Origin: Cristatella mucedo
Lineage: Eukaryota; Bryozoa; Phylactolaemata; Cristatellidae
Reading direction: 5' to 3'
NCBI GenBank assembly: GCA_009760855.2
Contig: WPIO01000297.1
Span: 52,034 to 116,033, forward strand
Length of the DNA stretch: 64,000 bases
Below are positions 1 through 12,394 of the stretch, piece by piece (positions within the stretch are counted from its first letter, which is position 1; each line of letters begins with the position of its first letter). The translations under genes were made by a program, and so were the position numbers. The notes below the pieces were generated by a model. It saw nothing but the letters and a program-made list of their open reading frames with translations, was not told the origin of the DNA and searched no databases.

Positions 1-194
1 CGGCGGAACCTGGTATTTCATACGTGTTAACTGCAATAAAACACCATCCTTCAGCGGCAGTACCTAGTCTTGCACTTGCTTTGTAAAAACATGTTTTTAC
101 CTTATAGCCGAGGTCCCTCAAAGCCAGGTTTAAACTGGTTTCGTGACGCGGTGAAGCGTGAGCTGAGCCTTGCTAAGAAACTGTATAAACCTCT
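1..194. other. unassigned sequence at window edge
   Basis: No exon, repeat tail or RNA gene could be recognised here. If the CARD gene to the right continues, this would be part of its introns or downstream flank. Confidence 0.4.
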
Positions 195-527
195 AGGGAT
201 CGGATGTGATGGCTAGCTGTAGAGGCGGTCTTCTGAATGAAGCTTTTGAAATTGAGGCAGCTGTCCAACACGACACCTAGATTACGAGCACGTGGTGAAG
301 GTCGCACAATAGCATCACCTACAGCAAAGCCTTTTAATCCAGCCACACGCTTAGGGTGTTCTATGAGCAGCAGTTCGGTTTTATCGTCATTTTATTTCCG
401 GAAGTTTTCCGACATCCATGATCGAATATCGGCAAGGCAAGCATTCAGTTTCTCAGTTGCTGCAGCAGATTCCGACAGCTTAAACGACAAATACAACTGA
501 TTATCGTCAGCATAGAAGTGATATAAT
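195..527 (-). mobile_element. LINE family B fragment (reverse-transcriptase region)
   Basis: This stretch matches 7386-7718 almost base for base, with only about five differences seen in 330 bp. It covers the part of the family B reverse transcriptase that follows the catalytic region. Both ends are truncated, so no 3' tail is present. The high similarity implies recent amplification or gene conversion. Confidence 0.8.
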
Positions 528-688
528 ATGTTTTTGACGAACTAGTCGATGCCTCAGCAGGCCTAAAAGAGCAATCATAAATGGGCTCGCCGATTCTTGT
601 TCCACCGATTTCCGGAGCGCCATTTGTTCCCAGACAATGCAGTCTTTTCATTTCAAGTATAGCATGTCGCCACAGACGCTCTACTCAC

Positions 689-764
689 GCTCAAGCCCCC
701 AGAAGTCAGAAGTTGCCACTCTGTGAGTGGTTATGGTGCCCGCCTCAATTGCATCGAGTTCCGC
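689..764 (-). CDS. candidate fourth exon of the CARD gene
   Basis: On the minus strand an AG (ending ...TTCTGAAG) is followed by 76 open bases and then a GTGAGT donor. Its phase, in 0 and out 1, fits after the exon at 1701-1570, which ends in phase 0. The 25 encoded residues begin AELDAIEAGT. The acceptor has a weak pyrimidine tract and the base before the donor is C, so this is only a candidate. I recognise no domain in it. Confidence 0.25.
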
Positions 765-1569
765 CTTCAGAACTCATTTGAAAGCTTTGCTAATTGAGCG
801 AACAGTTAGTATAAAGCGACAACATTGAGCTAACTTCTAACTTTGATCCCTGCCTGCACTGACCCGGCATCATTTTAGTTACTGCCAAAAGCACATCTGT
901 TCTGGTAAGCGTCTCTTCGATCTAGTCAAAATCCTTGTTTTTTGTTCCAGTGCACTTTGCCTGTGTACCTGGCTGTGATTACGAATAGTCTACTTGCCGG
1001 CGGCCATCCTAACTGATAGCTAGGAGTACCATGTTTAGCTTAGCTAAACGGCCTTAATTGTGGGCTTTGAAGTATTTTTTGATCGCAATCGTGCAAGTAA
1101 CACAAATGTAGCTATCCCCTCAGTTTTGAATTGAGAATGTCATTTAAAGGTGCTAAGCAGGCGGATTATTATGGTGCTCTTAAAAAAAGGAATTATTGCA
1201 TTTAAGCACGTGGGTAGATGTTTCGTCGTGCTGGTATAGACTCTCATCTGGGCTCACTAACTGAACACCCATCTGAGCTTACTTATTGCAGGTACACAAG
1301 ATAGTAAGCTGGGCTCACCTGGGATTTTAACAGTTGACTCAGCTGGACTAGTCCATGTTTTCTTACTAGAGCTGCAGATGGAGTCGATCGCCGTATAATA
1401 ATAAGAGCTAACTGGCATGCGACTTAGGTAGACTCAATAATTTTAGAAACACCAATAGTCACGGGCCTTAAAAATACCTACGTTAGCTCACTAGAGACTC
1501 GCGAGTGATCAATCGCTAAAGAATCACGTGACATCAACAAACTGAAACTCATTACTTCAGCTCACTCAC
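765..1569. other. unassigned, probably intron of the CARD gene
   Basis: No repeat tail or convincing exon was found. Several GTAAG-like strings occur but none makes an open, phase-compatible exon. Confidence 0.35.
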
Positions 1570-1701
1570 CTCAATCTGATCTGCAAGGTCATTTGCTTCA
1601 CATTTCCGAAGACCTGCAAGAAATTTCTCAGCTCCAATTTCTCCCTTCGCTGATAAGTATTCCACGAGTTTAACAACTTTGTCCATTTTTGTGAGCTGCG
1701 C
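1570..1701 (-). CDS. CARD-domain protein, exon with helices 4-6
   Basis: This 132-base exon is bounded on the minus strand by an acceptor ending GTTTTGTAG and a donor GAG|GTGAGT. It encodes 44 residues in phase 0/0. Residues such as MDKVVKLVEYLSAKG and EKFLAGLRK follow the hydrophobic pattern of the second half of a caspase-recruitment domain (a six-helix death-fold adaptor used in apoptosis and innate immunity): a D-K start to helix 4, L-x-x-L-x-x-x-G, F-L-x-x-L, and a final L-A. It joins in frame to the exon at 9160-8991, which supplies the first half. The intervening 7.3-kb intron is filled with LINEs. The partner domain, and hence the role, cannot be seen. Confidence 0.6.
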
Positions 1702-2204
1702 CTACAAAACGCAGAGGCTGAGAGTCAGAAAAAGAGAAGGCAGATAGTTTCGACAGGAGATTTCTCTGACTAGTGTACATTCGCGGGCTGTGTCTGAACA
1801 CGTTGTAATGTCAAGTTTTTATAAGAGCGTACCGTGTTCAATATTTCGGTAGAGGCCCCCTAAAATAATAACAGAACAATGTTTTGAGAATAAATATGCA
1901 ACAGTTACTGTTCCACAAATGTTAAGAAACGCCGTTTATCGAAGCAGCAGTCGAGTTCATACTCAAATAATTTCAATTTTGAATTCTGGAATTCAGTACT
2001 TGCCAGGAATGCATGACTGTATCTTACCATTTAACTTGCCAAAACACCCAACAAATCAAGGTATTCGTGAATTCTCTGGTCTCTTTAAACTATCCCGAAC
2101 TTGTTGGAAACGGTTTGCAAGGGACGTAATGGAACAGCTCACTTATTCTGCAGAGAACCTGATGGCAAGTCAATGCTCAAACTTGCAGAGCAGTTCAGCA
2201 AGTT

Positions 2205-2275
2205 ACGAAAGAGCTAAGCCATAGATAGCCTTGTGGGACAGCACGAGCACTCTATTCTGTATCCGTTGGTGAGTC
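2205..2275 (-). mobile_element. short LINE family B remnant
   Basis: About 70 bp resemble 7100-7165, which is the same reverse-transcriptase C-terminal segment (the CCTTGTGGG...TATCC stretch). It is diverged and truncated at both ends. Confidence 0.5.
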
Positions 2276-2339
2276 AGAAGTGTTCCAGGTCGGTAATAGC
2301 TAATCAAAAAAGCAGATCTCGGTAAAAATAACTCCCCTC

Positions 2340-2965
2340 TTCGACCGTATCTGTAGGCGAAATTGGTAAATAGCTACTTTCAGCTATATAAAATTACTAA
2401 AATTCGGGCTTGTTTAGCCATGAATACCAAATCTGACTTTGTGACATCCCGTCTTGACTTCTGCAGCTATTCTTGTATGTGGAGAGTGTTGCAGTGGTCA
2501 CCTCGCATCAACACTCTCCGACCTACACTGGCTCTCAGTCAAACAATGCATCGACTTCAAATGTTGTGTCACTCGCTTTTAGGACTCTTCCTTCTTTGGC
2601 TCTAGCCTACATATCCAATATACTTCCGCATCAAGCTAAGCATAGCACCACTCCCTTTTTTTAATCTAATCGTGTACCTTGCATGAGTCTCAACTCTTTG
2701 GAGGTCGTGCTTTCTGTTCATTTGCTCCAAAAGGCTGAAACTCACTTCCGACTAGCGTCAGGAAATTCTCTGACTCGACCACATTAACAAGCTGAAAATG
2801 TATTGATTATTTATTATTTATGTTATTTATAGCAACCGTTTATCTCTTAATTTAGTGGGTCATTACGATTTGTCATTTACATGCTTGTGCACGGCGACCC
2901 TGTGCATGCTTCCACTAATCATGTTAGCGAACTGACCCTATGCGAAAAAAAGCTTTTGCTGTGCA
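2340..2965 (+). mobile_element. old LINE family A 3' fragment
   Basis: This is a diverged copy of the reverse-transcriptase C-terminal region and 3' UTR, with an AFVTSRLDFC-like segment around 2440-2465 and the TGTGCATGCT stretch near 2900. Many stops and indels are present, and the terminal hairpin is not recognisable. Confidence 0.6.
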
Positions 2966-3004
2966 GGTGCTGACAACTACTCTCCTGCTGCTGGCCTAGG
3001 GCAA

Positions 3005-3245
3005 ATCCGTTCCAACCATTCTGGCTTCTGTTTTTCCGTTGTACTCACTATCTCAACCGGTTCTCATTACTCAGCCATGCTTCTTACTTACTCTCTGCAG
3101 CGTGATATGAAGTCTGTTTCTAACTTTGGCATACCGAAAGCCGCTTAAGCTGTGAGTGAGCTATATCAAACTCTCTAGCCTAAAACCCGAATTGTCTTTG
3201 AGGCTTTGTGGAATTACAGAAGAAGATACATTACGTTACATTGAA
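3005..3245 (+). mobile_element. LINE family B 3' end with TACATT tail
   Basis: It contains the family B tail block (CCGAAAGCCGCTTAAGCTGTGAGTGAG near 3127-3155) and ends GATACATTACGTTACATT. The same ending, preceded by a GTGGAATTAC-like block, marks other family B copies at 48515 and 56770. The copy is 5' truncated. Confidence 0.65.
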
Positions 3246-3654
3246 GACAGCCTTTCAAGGCTGACTAAATGAAAAGGTAATAAGAAAGCCGACTGTATTC
3301 AAAATCACATTTAGATCTGAAAATCGTGATAGAATACAATGTTGCAACAAGATGAACCAAACTAGAAAGCTGAGGTTAGAGCTGTGGCAGCGACCCGGCC
3401 TAAAAAGTCGTCCTTAGGATCACTGAAACCCAGGACGAGTGGCACTCGTTTTATTTAAACCAAGGTGGGCCACTAACTTATTATCACGTACAAACAACTC
3501 GGCATGTATATGCTTTAGTTTAACTATTTTATTGATGTTTAAGATTTAAAGCTTTGCAGATAAGCAGGCTCATACTTTAGGCTAATGATAGGGCTACTTT
3601 TGGCTTTGCTGATAGGCGTTTAGTCGGATTTAGAGTTTTAATTTTCATGACCAT

Positions 3655-4375
3655 GTATAATAATATTAATAATGATAATAATAATGCACTTGATAAAGCA
3701 CCCTCAGTGAACTCAATCTATCTCTAGACGTTTCACATTTGCTGCAAGGGGAAACGTGATTGATTCGTGAGTACTATCATGCTCGATAAATTTTAATATC
3801 GTGGTTAGGGGTGACATGCACAGGGTCAGCTTGCAAGTGTGGTCGGTGGCAGAATGCACAGTGTCAGCACGAATAAGCACATGAAGGACGAATCACAGGG
3901 ACCCATTAAATACTCCCCAAAGTAGGTGTGTTTTTAAGTTCTTTTAAAACGTGGTCAAGTCAGAGGATCGTCTAATGCAAGTCGGGAGGAATTTCAAGGC
4001 TTTGATAGCATACTAACAAAATACATGGTCTCCCAAGGATTTGAGGTTTGTATGAGGTGTTGTAAGCTGTTGGATTCCGAAAAGCGGGTGGTACGATGCT
4101 TGGCCCGTTGGGGGAGTAGATCTGAGAAATAGGCTGGAGCCAAAGGATGAAGTGACCTAAAAGTGAGCGACAAGAACTTGAAGTTGATCCAATGGTTGAT
4201 GGTAGCCTGTGCTGATAGGCGAGAAGTGGTGTGATGTGGTAACGGTGATGCTCAAGAAGACAAGACAGTGATCAGTGAGTTGCAGAAGTCGAGATGGGAT
4301 GTCACTAATGCCTTTACACATAAGTGAAAATGCTTTGCACGGGGACAGGGCTTTAACGTTGCTCAATGGTGAGCT
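3655..4375 (-). mobile_element. LINE family A 3' fragment
   Basis: Read on the minus strand it ends in the conserved hairpin (…GCACTTGATAAAGCACC…, 3685-3755) and an (ATT)n tail at 3655-3685. The body carries a decayed reverse-transcriptase C-terminus. Frameshifts and stops are frequent, so it is older than the copy at 5446-6803. Confidence 0.7.
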
Positions 4376-4714
4376 CTTGCAGCCTAAACTATTTAAGGAG
4401 GTGAATCTTCACAGACTTGTTGAAGGTTCGAAAGTGTAGAGAGTCAGGACATGTGCTAGCTGAATGCTCAGAGTCAGATCGCACCGAAAATGCCGCCTTG
4501 CAATGCAAAGCTGGCCTTCAAGATCCGAGGCAGCGTCAGCCGTGCCAGACAGAATGTCGGCTAGCCAGCGACCTACCGGATTGAAGCCTCCGTCACACAG
4601 GCATGCCAGATAGGCACGATCATTATGCACATCGAAGACGGCAGGACTTCCGGAGTCACGTGTTCGGCAAAAGGCTCAGGAAGCGTTCAGACAAGGTCGA
4701 GTTTCGAATGCAAC

Positions 4715-4950
4715 AACAGCTACTCTATTACTGCCGACTGTGGCTCATTCTTTCCTGCGGTCCTGAGCTGCTACTTTCAGGCTACTCACCACTTCTACTA
4801 CTCTATGATGCATGAAATGAAGTCTCTAGCTACCGAATGCAAACTGAAATCCGTTTAGGATATTAGGTCACAGCATAGACAATTGTCCTTCGTAGCACCT
4901 AATAGTTTTTGCTGCTTTGTGGAGTTACAGACTGAGCTATATTGCACGGC
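4715..4950 (+). mobile_element. decayed LINE family B 3' fragment
   Basis: The string GCCGACTGTGGC at 4733 and the GTCCTGAGCTGCTACTTTCAGGC block match the family B 3' region. The tail GAGTTACAGACTGAGCTATATTGCA near 4920-4946 is degenerate. Confidence 0.5.
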
Positions 4951-5103
4951 ATACAACGTTGGCGACTCCAACTTCAGGTTAGGGAGAGAAATAACAATAT
5001 TTTCCCGCATTTATGATAAGGGTCTTTGCTAGAGCTGCGTTTCCGGCACTGGATTTATCAGCTCGGCAACAGGGAACTACCGATGCTAATTATTTCTTCT
5101 GTC

Positions 5104-5445
<342 letters not shown>

Positions 5446-6803
5446 AAATAATAATAATAATAATAATATTGCACTTGATAAAGCGCCCTCAGAGAACTTA
5501 ATCTCTTTCTAGGCGCTTTACATTTGCTGCAAAGTGATACGCAATAGAATAGTAAGTAAAATCATGCTTGAAAAACGAACAAAATGAATAACATGGTTAG
5601 GGGTTACATGCACTGGGTCAGCATGCAAATGTGGTTAGTGGCAGCATGAACAGTGTCAGCACGCATAAGCACATCGAGGACGAATCACAAGGACCCACTA
5701 AATGCTGTCCTAAATAGGTATGTTTTTAAGTTTCTTTTAAATGTGGTCAGGTCAGGGGATGTTCTGATGCAGGTCGGGAGGGAGTTCCAGGCTGTGGGAG
5801 CATACGAGCTAAATGCACGGTCTCCAAAGGATTTAAGGTTTGTACGAGGTATTTCTAGACTGTTGGATTCCGAAAAGCGAGTGGTACGATGCTTTGGCCT
5901 GATGGGGTAGTATATCTGAAAGATAGGCTGGAGCCATAGAATGAAGAGACCTAAAAGTGAGCGACAAAACCTTGAAGTCAATCCGTTGCTTGACTGGTAA
6001 CCAGTGCAGGTCGGCGAGAAGTGGAGTAATGTGGCAACTGCGACGCTCACGACAGACAAGCCTAGCTGCAGAGTTTTGCACCAGCTGCAATCGCCTGATC
6101 GCACATGCTGGTAGGCCAGTAAGCAGTGAGTTGCAGAAGTCGAGACGGGATGTCACGAATGCATGGACCAACTTGGACGTGGTATCCTTATCTAAACAAG
6201 CCCTAATTTTAGCCATGTTATGAAGCTGAAAATAGGCGGATTTGACTGTGGAGCTGATGTGGTCGTCTAACGAGAGGTCGCTTTGGAATATGACACCTAG
6301 ATTTCGAGCTGATGCAACTGGAGATATGCTGGCAGAGCCAATTTTGAAAGTCAGCCTTTCCAATTTCTGAATAACACTAGGTTTGCCCATAACTAGTAAG
6401 TTAGTTTTATCATCGTTTAGTTTTAGAAAATTTGCTGCCATCCATGATCGGACGTCATCAATGCATGCAGCAAGTGAGTTGAGAGAATTTGAGGTGCTCG
6501 AAGGCTGGGAGGGATCAAAGCAAAGGTACAACTGAGTGTCATCCGCATAGAAGTGAAAGCCTAGATTGTGCTTGGCAATCACATCAGCGAGAGGGAGAGT
6601 ATAAACGGTAAAAAGGACCGGACCTAGCACAGAGCCCTGAGGTACTCCATATTTTAGAGGTACTTCGGATGATCTTTGTCCATTCATGTCAACACTCTGG
6701 AGTCTCCCACTGAGATAGGACCTGAACCACTGCAGAGCAGTGCCAGTGATGCCCAGGCGAGATGAGAGGCGCTCTAGAAGTACTTTGTGATCGATGGTAT
6801 CAA
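5446..6803 (-). mobile_element. LINE family A (L2/CR1-like), 5'-truncated copy with reverse transcriptase
   Basis: On the minus strand this copy encodes the second half of an L2/CR1-type reverse transcriptase. It shows FDTID near 6790, GVPQGSVLGPVLF, the catalytic FYADDTQLYL near 6560, then the conserved C-terminal domain (SRLDFCNSLLTGLP, HWLPVKQRIDFKVL). It ends in a 3' UTR, the GCGCC hairpin and (ATT)n at 5447-5468. A frameshift near 5890-5905 breaks the frame. The element is 5' truncated inside the palm domain and sits inside LINE B. It is nearly identical to 32190-33145, so the family was recently active. Clade assignment rests on recalled RT and tail patterns. Confidence 0.85.
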
Positions 6804-8345
6804 AAGCAAAGAGAAATTGGGAAGCATAGCAGAGTTAGGAGAGCAGTTGAGGTAGTGAGTAGCATTGAAGTAGCAGCTCAGGACCGCTGAAAAAGATGTG
6901 CCATAGTCGGCAGTAGGACAGTAGTTGTCGTTGCAAAAGAATTGTGGAAGCGAGTTCCACAGTCTAGGACCTTCAGAGCTAAAGCTTCTGTCGCCAACAA
7001 TCTTTAAGCTGAGAGATGGGACAGCTAATTTATTGTCCACACCGGACCTCAGGGCACGAACAGGCTGAAACTGATGTAGCAGTTCAGCTAGGTATGAAGC
7101 AGCCAAGCCATGGCAGGCCTTGTGGGTCAGCGTAAGAACTTTGCTCTGTATCCTTTGCTCAACCTGCAGCCATCCTAGCTCTTTCAGGAATGGAGACAAG
7201 TGCTCAAACCGCTTGCACTTGAATACCAGCCTTGCAGCCATATTCATAGTCTGCTGTAGTGGCATACTAGCTTTCTTTGGCAGCCCAGCCAAAAGGGAAT
7301 TACAATAATCAAGCCGAGATAGAACTAAAGAGCTAGTTAAATTTTTTGCAAGCCACTAGGGGAGACAGCTCCTAATCTTGGATAGGGATCGGATGTGATG
7401 GCTAGCTGTAGAGGCGGTCTTCTGAATGAAGCTTTTGAAATTGAGGCAGCTGTCCAACACGAGACCTAGATTACGAGCACGTGGTGAAGGTCGCACAATA
7501 GCATCACCTACAGCAAAGCCTTTTAATCCAGCCACACGCTTAGGGTGTCCTATGAGCAGCAGTTCGGTTTTATCGTCATTTAATTTCCGGAAGTTTTCCG
7601 ACATCCAGGATCGAATATCGGCAAGGCAAGCATTCAGTTTCTCAGTTGCTGCAGCAGATTCCGACAGCTAAAACGACAAATACAACTGATTATCGTCAGC
7701 ATAGAAGTGATATCCTATTCCATGGGCCTTAGTCACTTTTCCCAGAGGTTGTGTATAAATGGAGAACAGCAAGGGACCGATAACAGACCCTTGAGCGACT
7801 CTACAGTTGACCCTTCTCGTGTCTGAGACCTGATCCCCCACGACATGGATTGAACACGATCAGACAAGTATGATATAAACCATGCCTGTGCTTCGTCTGC
7901 CAGACCGATCGTTGTTCTCAATCGTTCAAGCAGAACTTCGTGATCAATGGTGTCGAAGGCAGCAGACAGATCTGGCAGAGCTAGGGCAGTGACATTCCCA
8001 TTGTTGTTGCCACGTAGAATGTCATTGTTTACACGGAGGAGAGCAGTTTCAGTAGAGTGCTGCCTCTTGAACCCTGATTGAAATGTTTCTGACATTCCAT
8101 TATTTTCAACATGTTCAACCAGCTGCTTAGCAACAATTTTTTCAAGAATCTTTGATAAGAACGGAAGAAGGGAAACTAGGGGATAGTTTGGTAGGACCTC
8201 TGTGTCTAATCTAGGCTTTTTAAGAATAGGTCTAACGATTGCCGATTTGAAGGACTTGGGGAAGACCCCTTTTCCCAAAGAAGCATTAAAAATTTTGTTT
8301 GTGGCTGGGCCAAGATGGTCTGCTAGTGAAGACCAAAGCGATGAA
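6804..8345 (-). mobile_element. LINE family B with reverse-transcriptase domain
   Basis: This is the longest family B copy. On the minus strand it encodes an RT fingers region (LLPFLSKILEKIVAKQL, about 8170-8115), the QHSTETALL segment, and palm motif A (DLSAAFDTIDHEVLLERL near 7945-7990). The thumb and C-terminal region follow down to 6804. The reading frame is broken in at least two places (about 7730 and 7355), and the YADD segment is deleted or damaged around 7720. The 5' endonuclease is missing. The 3' end continues at 5445-5314 beyond the inserted LINE A. Confidence 0.8.
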
Positions 8346-8990
8346 GGTATAGAGTCGTAGCGCCTTGTGTTAAGGGCAAGGCTCGTATGTTTCGCTTAGG
8401 GAGTGTTTGACTATTGTGCAAGGATAGCACTGAGATAGGTTCGCTGCGACATCGTGTGCTTGCGAGTACAGCTCGGAAAAACTCGCTATCAGGGCTAGCT
8501 AATTCAGTTCGGTTCATGCCAACGAACTCAAAAACGTTACACTAACGAGGAATTGCATGGCACCGGAAGCGCCGCAGTCGTGGCGACCTGCTTTAGGCAC
8601 AAGCAGTGCAACGAACCGGCACGCAGGAATCGGCCATGCCACTTGGGGTCACTTCTACTCTACCGCCCACACGTCTCTGCTGCTCAATACTTTTCAAGTC
8701 AGCCGCCGTCTGACTTTAGGTTAACATTTAGGATTTCACCTAAGGTGGTCAAGAGACTGGTCGTTAGTCTGATTCCTGCAGCAGACAACTGTTTGTATTT
8801 AACAGCCAGAAGTAACTGCAGCAGTTCGCAAACGTATGCATTCAAGCACATCTCACTCAGCAGGCCGAATCTGCTGAAATAGGCAGCGTTATATCCAGTA
8901 GAATAGCAAGGCATCTGAGGGCCCACTACTTTAACGTCAATGGAGCTTCACATTTGGGAGGATTGTATAAAGAATGGTTTGATCGGTTAC
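8346..8990. other. unassigned intronic sequence
   Basis: No repeat family or exon recognised. Open frames here are short and lack flanking splice sites. Confidence 0.35.
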
Positions 8991-9160
8991 CATTATTTCT
9001 TCGAGCTCCTCGGTAGTTAGTGTCTTCTCTCCGTATAAATACGATGCAACGTTCTCTACCTGCGGTGTGGTTAGTGTTGTTTCTATAGCTTCACGACAGT
9101 ATCGGATAGAATCCTGCAGTTTTTTATCAACGGCTGGCGTCGGTCTTGAAGATTGAACTT
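8991..9160 (-). CDS. CARD-domain protein, exon with helices 1-3
   Basis: This 170-base exon follows a strong acceptor (CTTTTATTTTTTTAG) and ends at ATG|GTAACC, entering in phase 1 and leaving in phase 0. It encodes a short linker (VQSSRPTPAV) and then the first half of a CARD: KLQDSIRYCREAIETTL, a middle helix VENVASYLYG, and LTTEELEEIM. The last block matches the helix 3 L-[ST]-x-E-E-x-E-x-I signature of CARDs. Joined to 1701-1570 the helices run on without a gap, which is the main support for a real domain. The gene's remaining domains and function are unknown. Confidence 0.65.
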
Positions 9161-9837
9161 CTAAAAAAATAAAAGTTTGGATGTAAACGAGAAATAATTA
9201 CCCATGGCACATTTTAGCCATTCGCACTCCAAGCAAGAGTGGTCTTATCGCCCATATTACTGGGGAGGGGCAGTCACAAACACTACTCCGTGCAACGGTC
9301 ATTTCTAACCCAAAACGAACTGCTTGCCAGGAAGGTTGGTTGGTATTTAAGCACACAGGCGCGAGTACATATCGAAGCAGAATAATAGAGAATTGCGAGT
9401 GGGTCATAATCAGCGGAATTAATTTTTCAGGTCGCTTCTTAAGACGTGCCGATTTGGCTACCAAGCCTCTATCTAAGGCAGCTTAGGTTCAGCAAATGTT
9501 GAAGTTTGGCTTGTAACTTACATGCAAGCATATTGTTACCCTGAAAACACGTAATTGATTTAATCGGAAAAATAATTAAATCAGCCTCGTAATTTGGTTA
9601 GTGCATATTGTTGCAAAACGTGATAGCTATTTACGATAGCAGGTAAAGTCAGTTGATGTCGAACCCTTGCTTGGCATTTACGATGATGACCCTATGAGTG
9701 AACGTCATGAAAGCTGCATTTATGCTATAGATTTTAACCTCCTAGCCATTGCCCATTTTGCTCCTTGATACTGCGTCTGTACTATCTATTCAGGAAGTTT
9801 GAATGGCCGACTTAGTCTCACCTTCAGCTGCTTACTC

Positions 9838-9960
9838 TAATGCAGGAGGCTGTTATTATAAAAGCCTTCTGGTATACCCCAGGAGGTGAGCTGTGTGCTC
9901 ATCACGGCTGAGGTACTGGATTCAAATTTTGCAGGAGGTGTTCCGTAATTGCCAACTGAA
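9838..9960 (+). repeat. possible tRNA-like SINE remnant
   Basis: A GGTACTGGATTCAAATTTTGC stretch at 9910-9930 resembles a degenerate B box, preceded by a GAGCTGTGTGCTCA block. It loosely recalls the better copy at 22843-23010. Weak evidence. Confidence 0.25.
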
Positions 9961-10157
9961 AGGGGTTGACGTAGCCAGTAAGGCTCTACTGCCTCTGAAC
10001 TGATGAGGCTGTTAAATCAGTTAATATGTCTATCTTTCCCAGCATGACGCCAAGCCATAACTGCATAACAAGTATACTGATTCAACTGCCTCATTCAAAT
10101 AGCAGCACGTGCTTCTTTACTTTATGACTTACACTACCACCTACTGGTACATTTGCA

Positions 10158-10196
10158 TGTGTGTGTGCGTGTGTGTGTGTGTGCATGCGGGCGTGC

Positions 10197-10232
<36 letters not shown>
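10158..10232. repeat. GT-rich microsatellite
   Basis: An interrupted (TG)n tract with GCGTGCGGG interruptions in the middle. Confidence 0.9.
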
Positions 10233-10235
<3 letters not shown>

Positions 10236-10997
10236 CGTACATGCCCATATGCAACCTTAAGAACCGGTCATCACCATCGACATGATGTTGTGTTACACAA
10301 ACAGGACTGCCACAAAATATGGATAAGAATGCCTTTCTATATGCATCACCTTTGTTGAATGAATTTATAGCGACAAACTATGCTTCCAGAAAAAACGTGT
10401 CAGCATCATTTGGCTCAAAGCCATTTTAAAAGCAGCTATTGCCATGCACATGCAGAACGGCTCTCACGTTTGTTTAAGGCAAAAAAAAAGTGACTGTCTC
10501 TTTAGGGCCAACTTACAGATTAGGAATCACGGGGTGCCTGAGGTAGGGCAGCACACAGAGTCCTCCACTAGCAGCAGGACACGAGTGGGTCTCTTACTCG
10601 TTGGATGCATAAATTCAAGCTCTAATCACCAGCTGGCTGGCATACAACTTCTCCTAGCAAAGGGCTTTAAAGTGCTGCCCTGATTTAACATATTCGGGAC
10701 AGTCAACAAGCCATCCTATCCTTAATTGACCTTACTGTTTATGTGTATATGCACATGCAGCGATGAAAATTGTACAAGGCAGCCATGCCAGGGTGTAGGT
10801 CAGATTTTCTAACAGTACTAGATTAAGCATAGTTTAACCTAAATATTTCTTTTACACTGAGTAACACCACAAGTTGCGACAGATGGGTATTTACTTTCTC
10901 GTGTCAAAAAGGGAAACGAAATACACCAATAATGGCCAAAAGCATAACCAATAAATATTAAGAAAGACCAATAACTAGAGTTAATACAGATAGATAC

Positions 10998-11067
10998 CTT
11001 CTTCAGGTGGTCCGTGCTGTTGGTCATTTGAATCGTCTGCTCTTGCATCCGTATGCATTGTCGAATC
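10998..11067 (-). CDS. CARD-domain protein, upstream linker exon
   Basis: This 70-base exon has an acceptor TGTTATTAG and a donor GAAG|GTATCT, in phase 0 and out phase 1. That fits the exon at 9160, whose first two bases complete a Glu codon. It encodes a polar, acidic segment (HTDARADDSNDQQHGPPEE) with an internal ATG at 11058-11056 that could be the start codon. No upstream exon was found. No domain is expected in such a linker, so support comes from the splice sites and phase match only. Confidence 0.45.
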
Positions 11068-11344
11068 CTAATAACACCGTAGCTTACCTAAAGCAGCGAT
11101 ATTGCACCAAGATGGTCCCATATATATCATTAATTAATGAAAATATTCATACTTTATCAGATAGTAGGGCAGGCTGTTGGTATAGGCAGTAGGCACAAAT
11201 AACTTGCAAAGATAAGCCTCTCAGTTTTCACCCGAGGGTAAGATGCTCAGCTTAAGCAACATGGTCCTGGATTAGAAACCTTGGTTATTTGTAACGTGTT
11301 TGATAAAATGATTTAGGTTAAACTTGAGGGTCTATGTAAATGAA
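11068..11344. other. unassigned sequence
   Basis: No exon or repeat recognised. A good donor string (TTTAG|GTAAGC on the minus strand, 11092-11082) lies 20 bases before the acceptor at 11067, too close for an intron. Confidence 0.3.
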
Positions 11345-12385
11345 TTAATAATGACATTGTTAATAATTAATTGTTATAGCACCCTCAGAGAATGGCAGCT
11401 CTCACTAGGCACTTTAAAGATTCTAAATAGAAAACATTGCCAAATGTTTGGTGGTAACGTCAAAAAGCAGCAGGCCCAGCATTAGCAGGTATGTGCGCAC
11501 TAAGTACGGATCACGAAGACCCAATAAAGGCTGTAACAAAAAGGGGTTTTATATGATATTTTTTCGTAATGTAAGGTAATTTTGTGAAGTAAGTCGGCAG
11601 TGAGTTCAAATATTTGAGATTATACATACAAAAGGTATGATTTTCAACGGTTGCGACGATCATATTAGGCATGGCTAAACGATTGGAGTGACAATAGAGA
11701 ATCCTACGATTTTTCACCCATTATAGGAGTAGTTCCAATAGGTTAGCTGGAGTCGACGAGATGTGTTTTGATGTGGCAATTGCTACATTCACGACAGATG
11801 AACCTAGCTGCAGAGTTTTGCACCAAGTGTAAGTGGACCTGACTGCACAGGCAGGTAGACCAGCAAGCAGTCAGTTACGGTAGTCAACACGAGGTGTCAC
11901 AAATGCAGGGACCAATTTAGATGTGGTGTCACTGTGTAAACAAGCCCAAATTAAAGCAATGTTATGTAGCTTAAAGTAGGCAGACTTGACTGAGTAGCAA
12001 AGATGTGGCGGTCTAATGAAAGGTCACACTGGATTAGGACACATCGATTAGATGTAGATTCAACAGGCGATGAGCTTGCTGAGCCGATGAGCTGCAGGTT
12101 TTCCAATTTATAATCACGCAGAGTTTACCTAGGGCAAATAATGTATTGTAATGTATAAGTTAGTTTTGCCGTAATTCAATTTAAGAAAGTTTGCTGCCAT
12201 CCATGAGCAGATGTCAATCCATGCACCAAGGGTATGTAGAAAATGTAAAGCCCTGGAGGGATTAGAGGGATCAAACCAAACGTACAACAGAGTGTCATAG
12301 GCATGGAAGTGAAAGATTATATTGTGCTTGCTCGGGGGTTGCATCGACAAGATAGGGAATATAAATTGCGAAAAGAAGCAGACCG
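11345..12385 (-). mobile_element. old LINE family A copy
   Basis: The hairpin block (TATAGCACCCTCAGAGAA…, 11375-11410) is at the left end. The body contains diverged RT sequence, including an FHFHAYDTLLYVWFDPSN segment near 12260-12310, where the YADD motif is altered to AYDT. Multiple stops show it is dead. Confidence 0.7.
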
Positions 12386-12394
12386 AAGTGAGTC

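Larger units (their letters stand above)
9161..10997 (-). other. intron of the CARD gene
   Basis: GT at 10997-10996 to AG at 9162-9161. It contains a GT-rich microsatellite and, at 9838-9960, a possible tRNA-like repeat with a GATTCAAATT box. Otherwise it is unrecognised. Confidence 0.45.

Noticed and set aside
5833-6687. LINE reverse-transcriptase frame as a host gene
   Set aside because: It is part of a 5'-truncated L2-like element with a tail and multiple copies in the window.
9198-9464. Additional upstream exon of the CARD gene
   Set aside because: A GT follows it and would leave a 41-bp intron, but its open frame ends in phase 2 while the exon at 9160 needs phase 1. The phase-1 frame has a stop.
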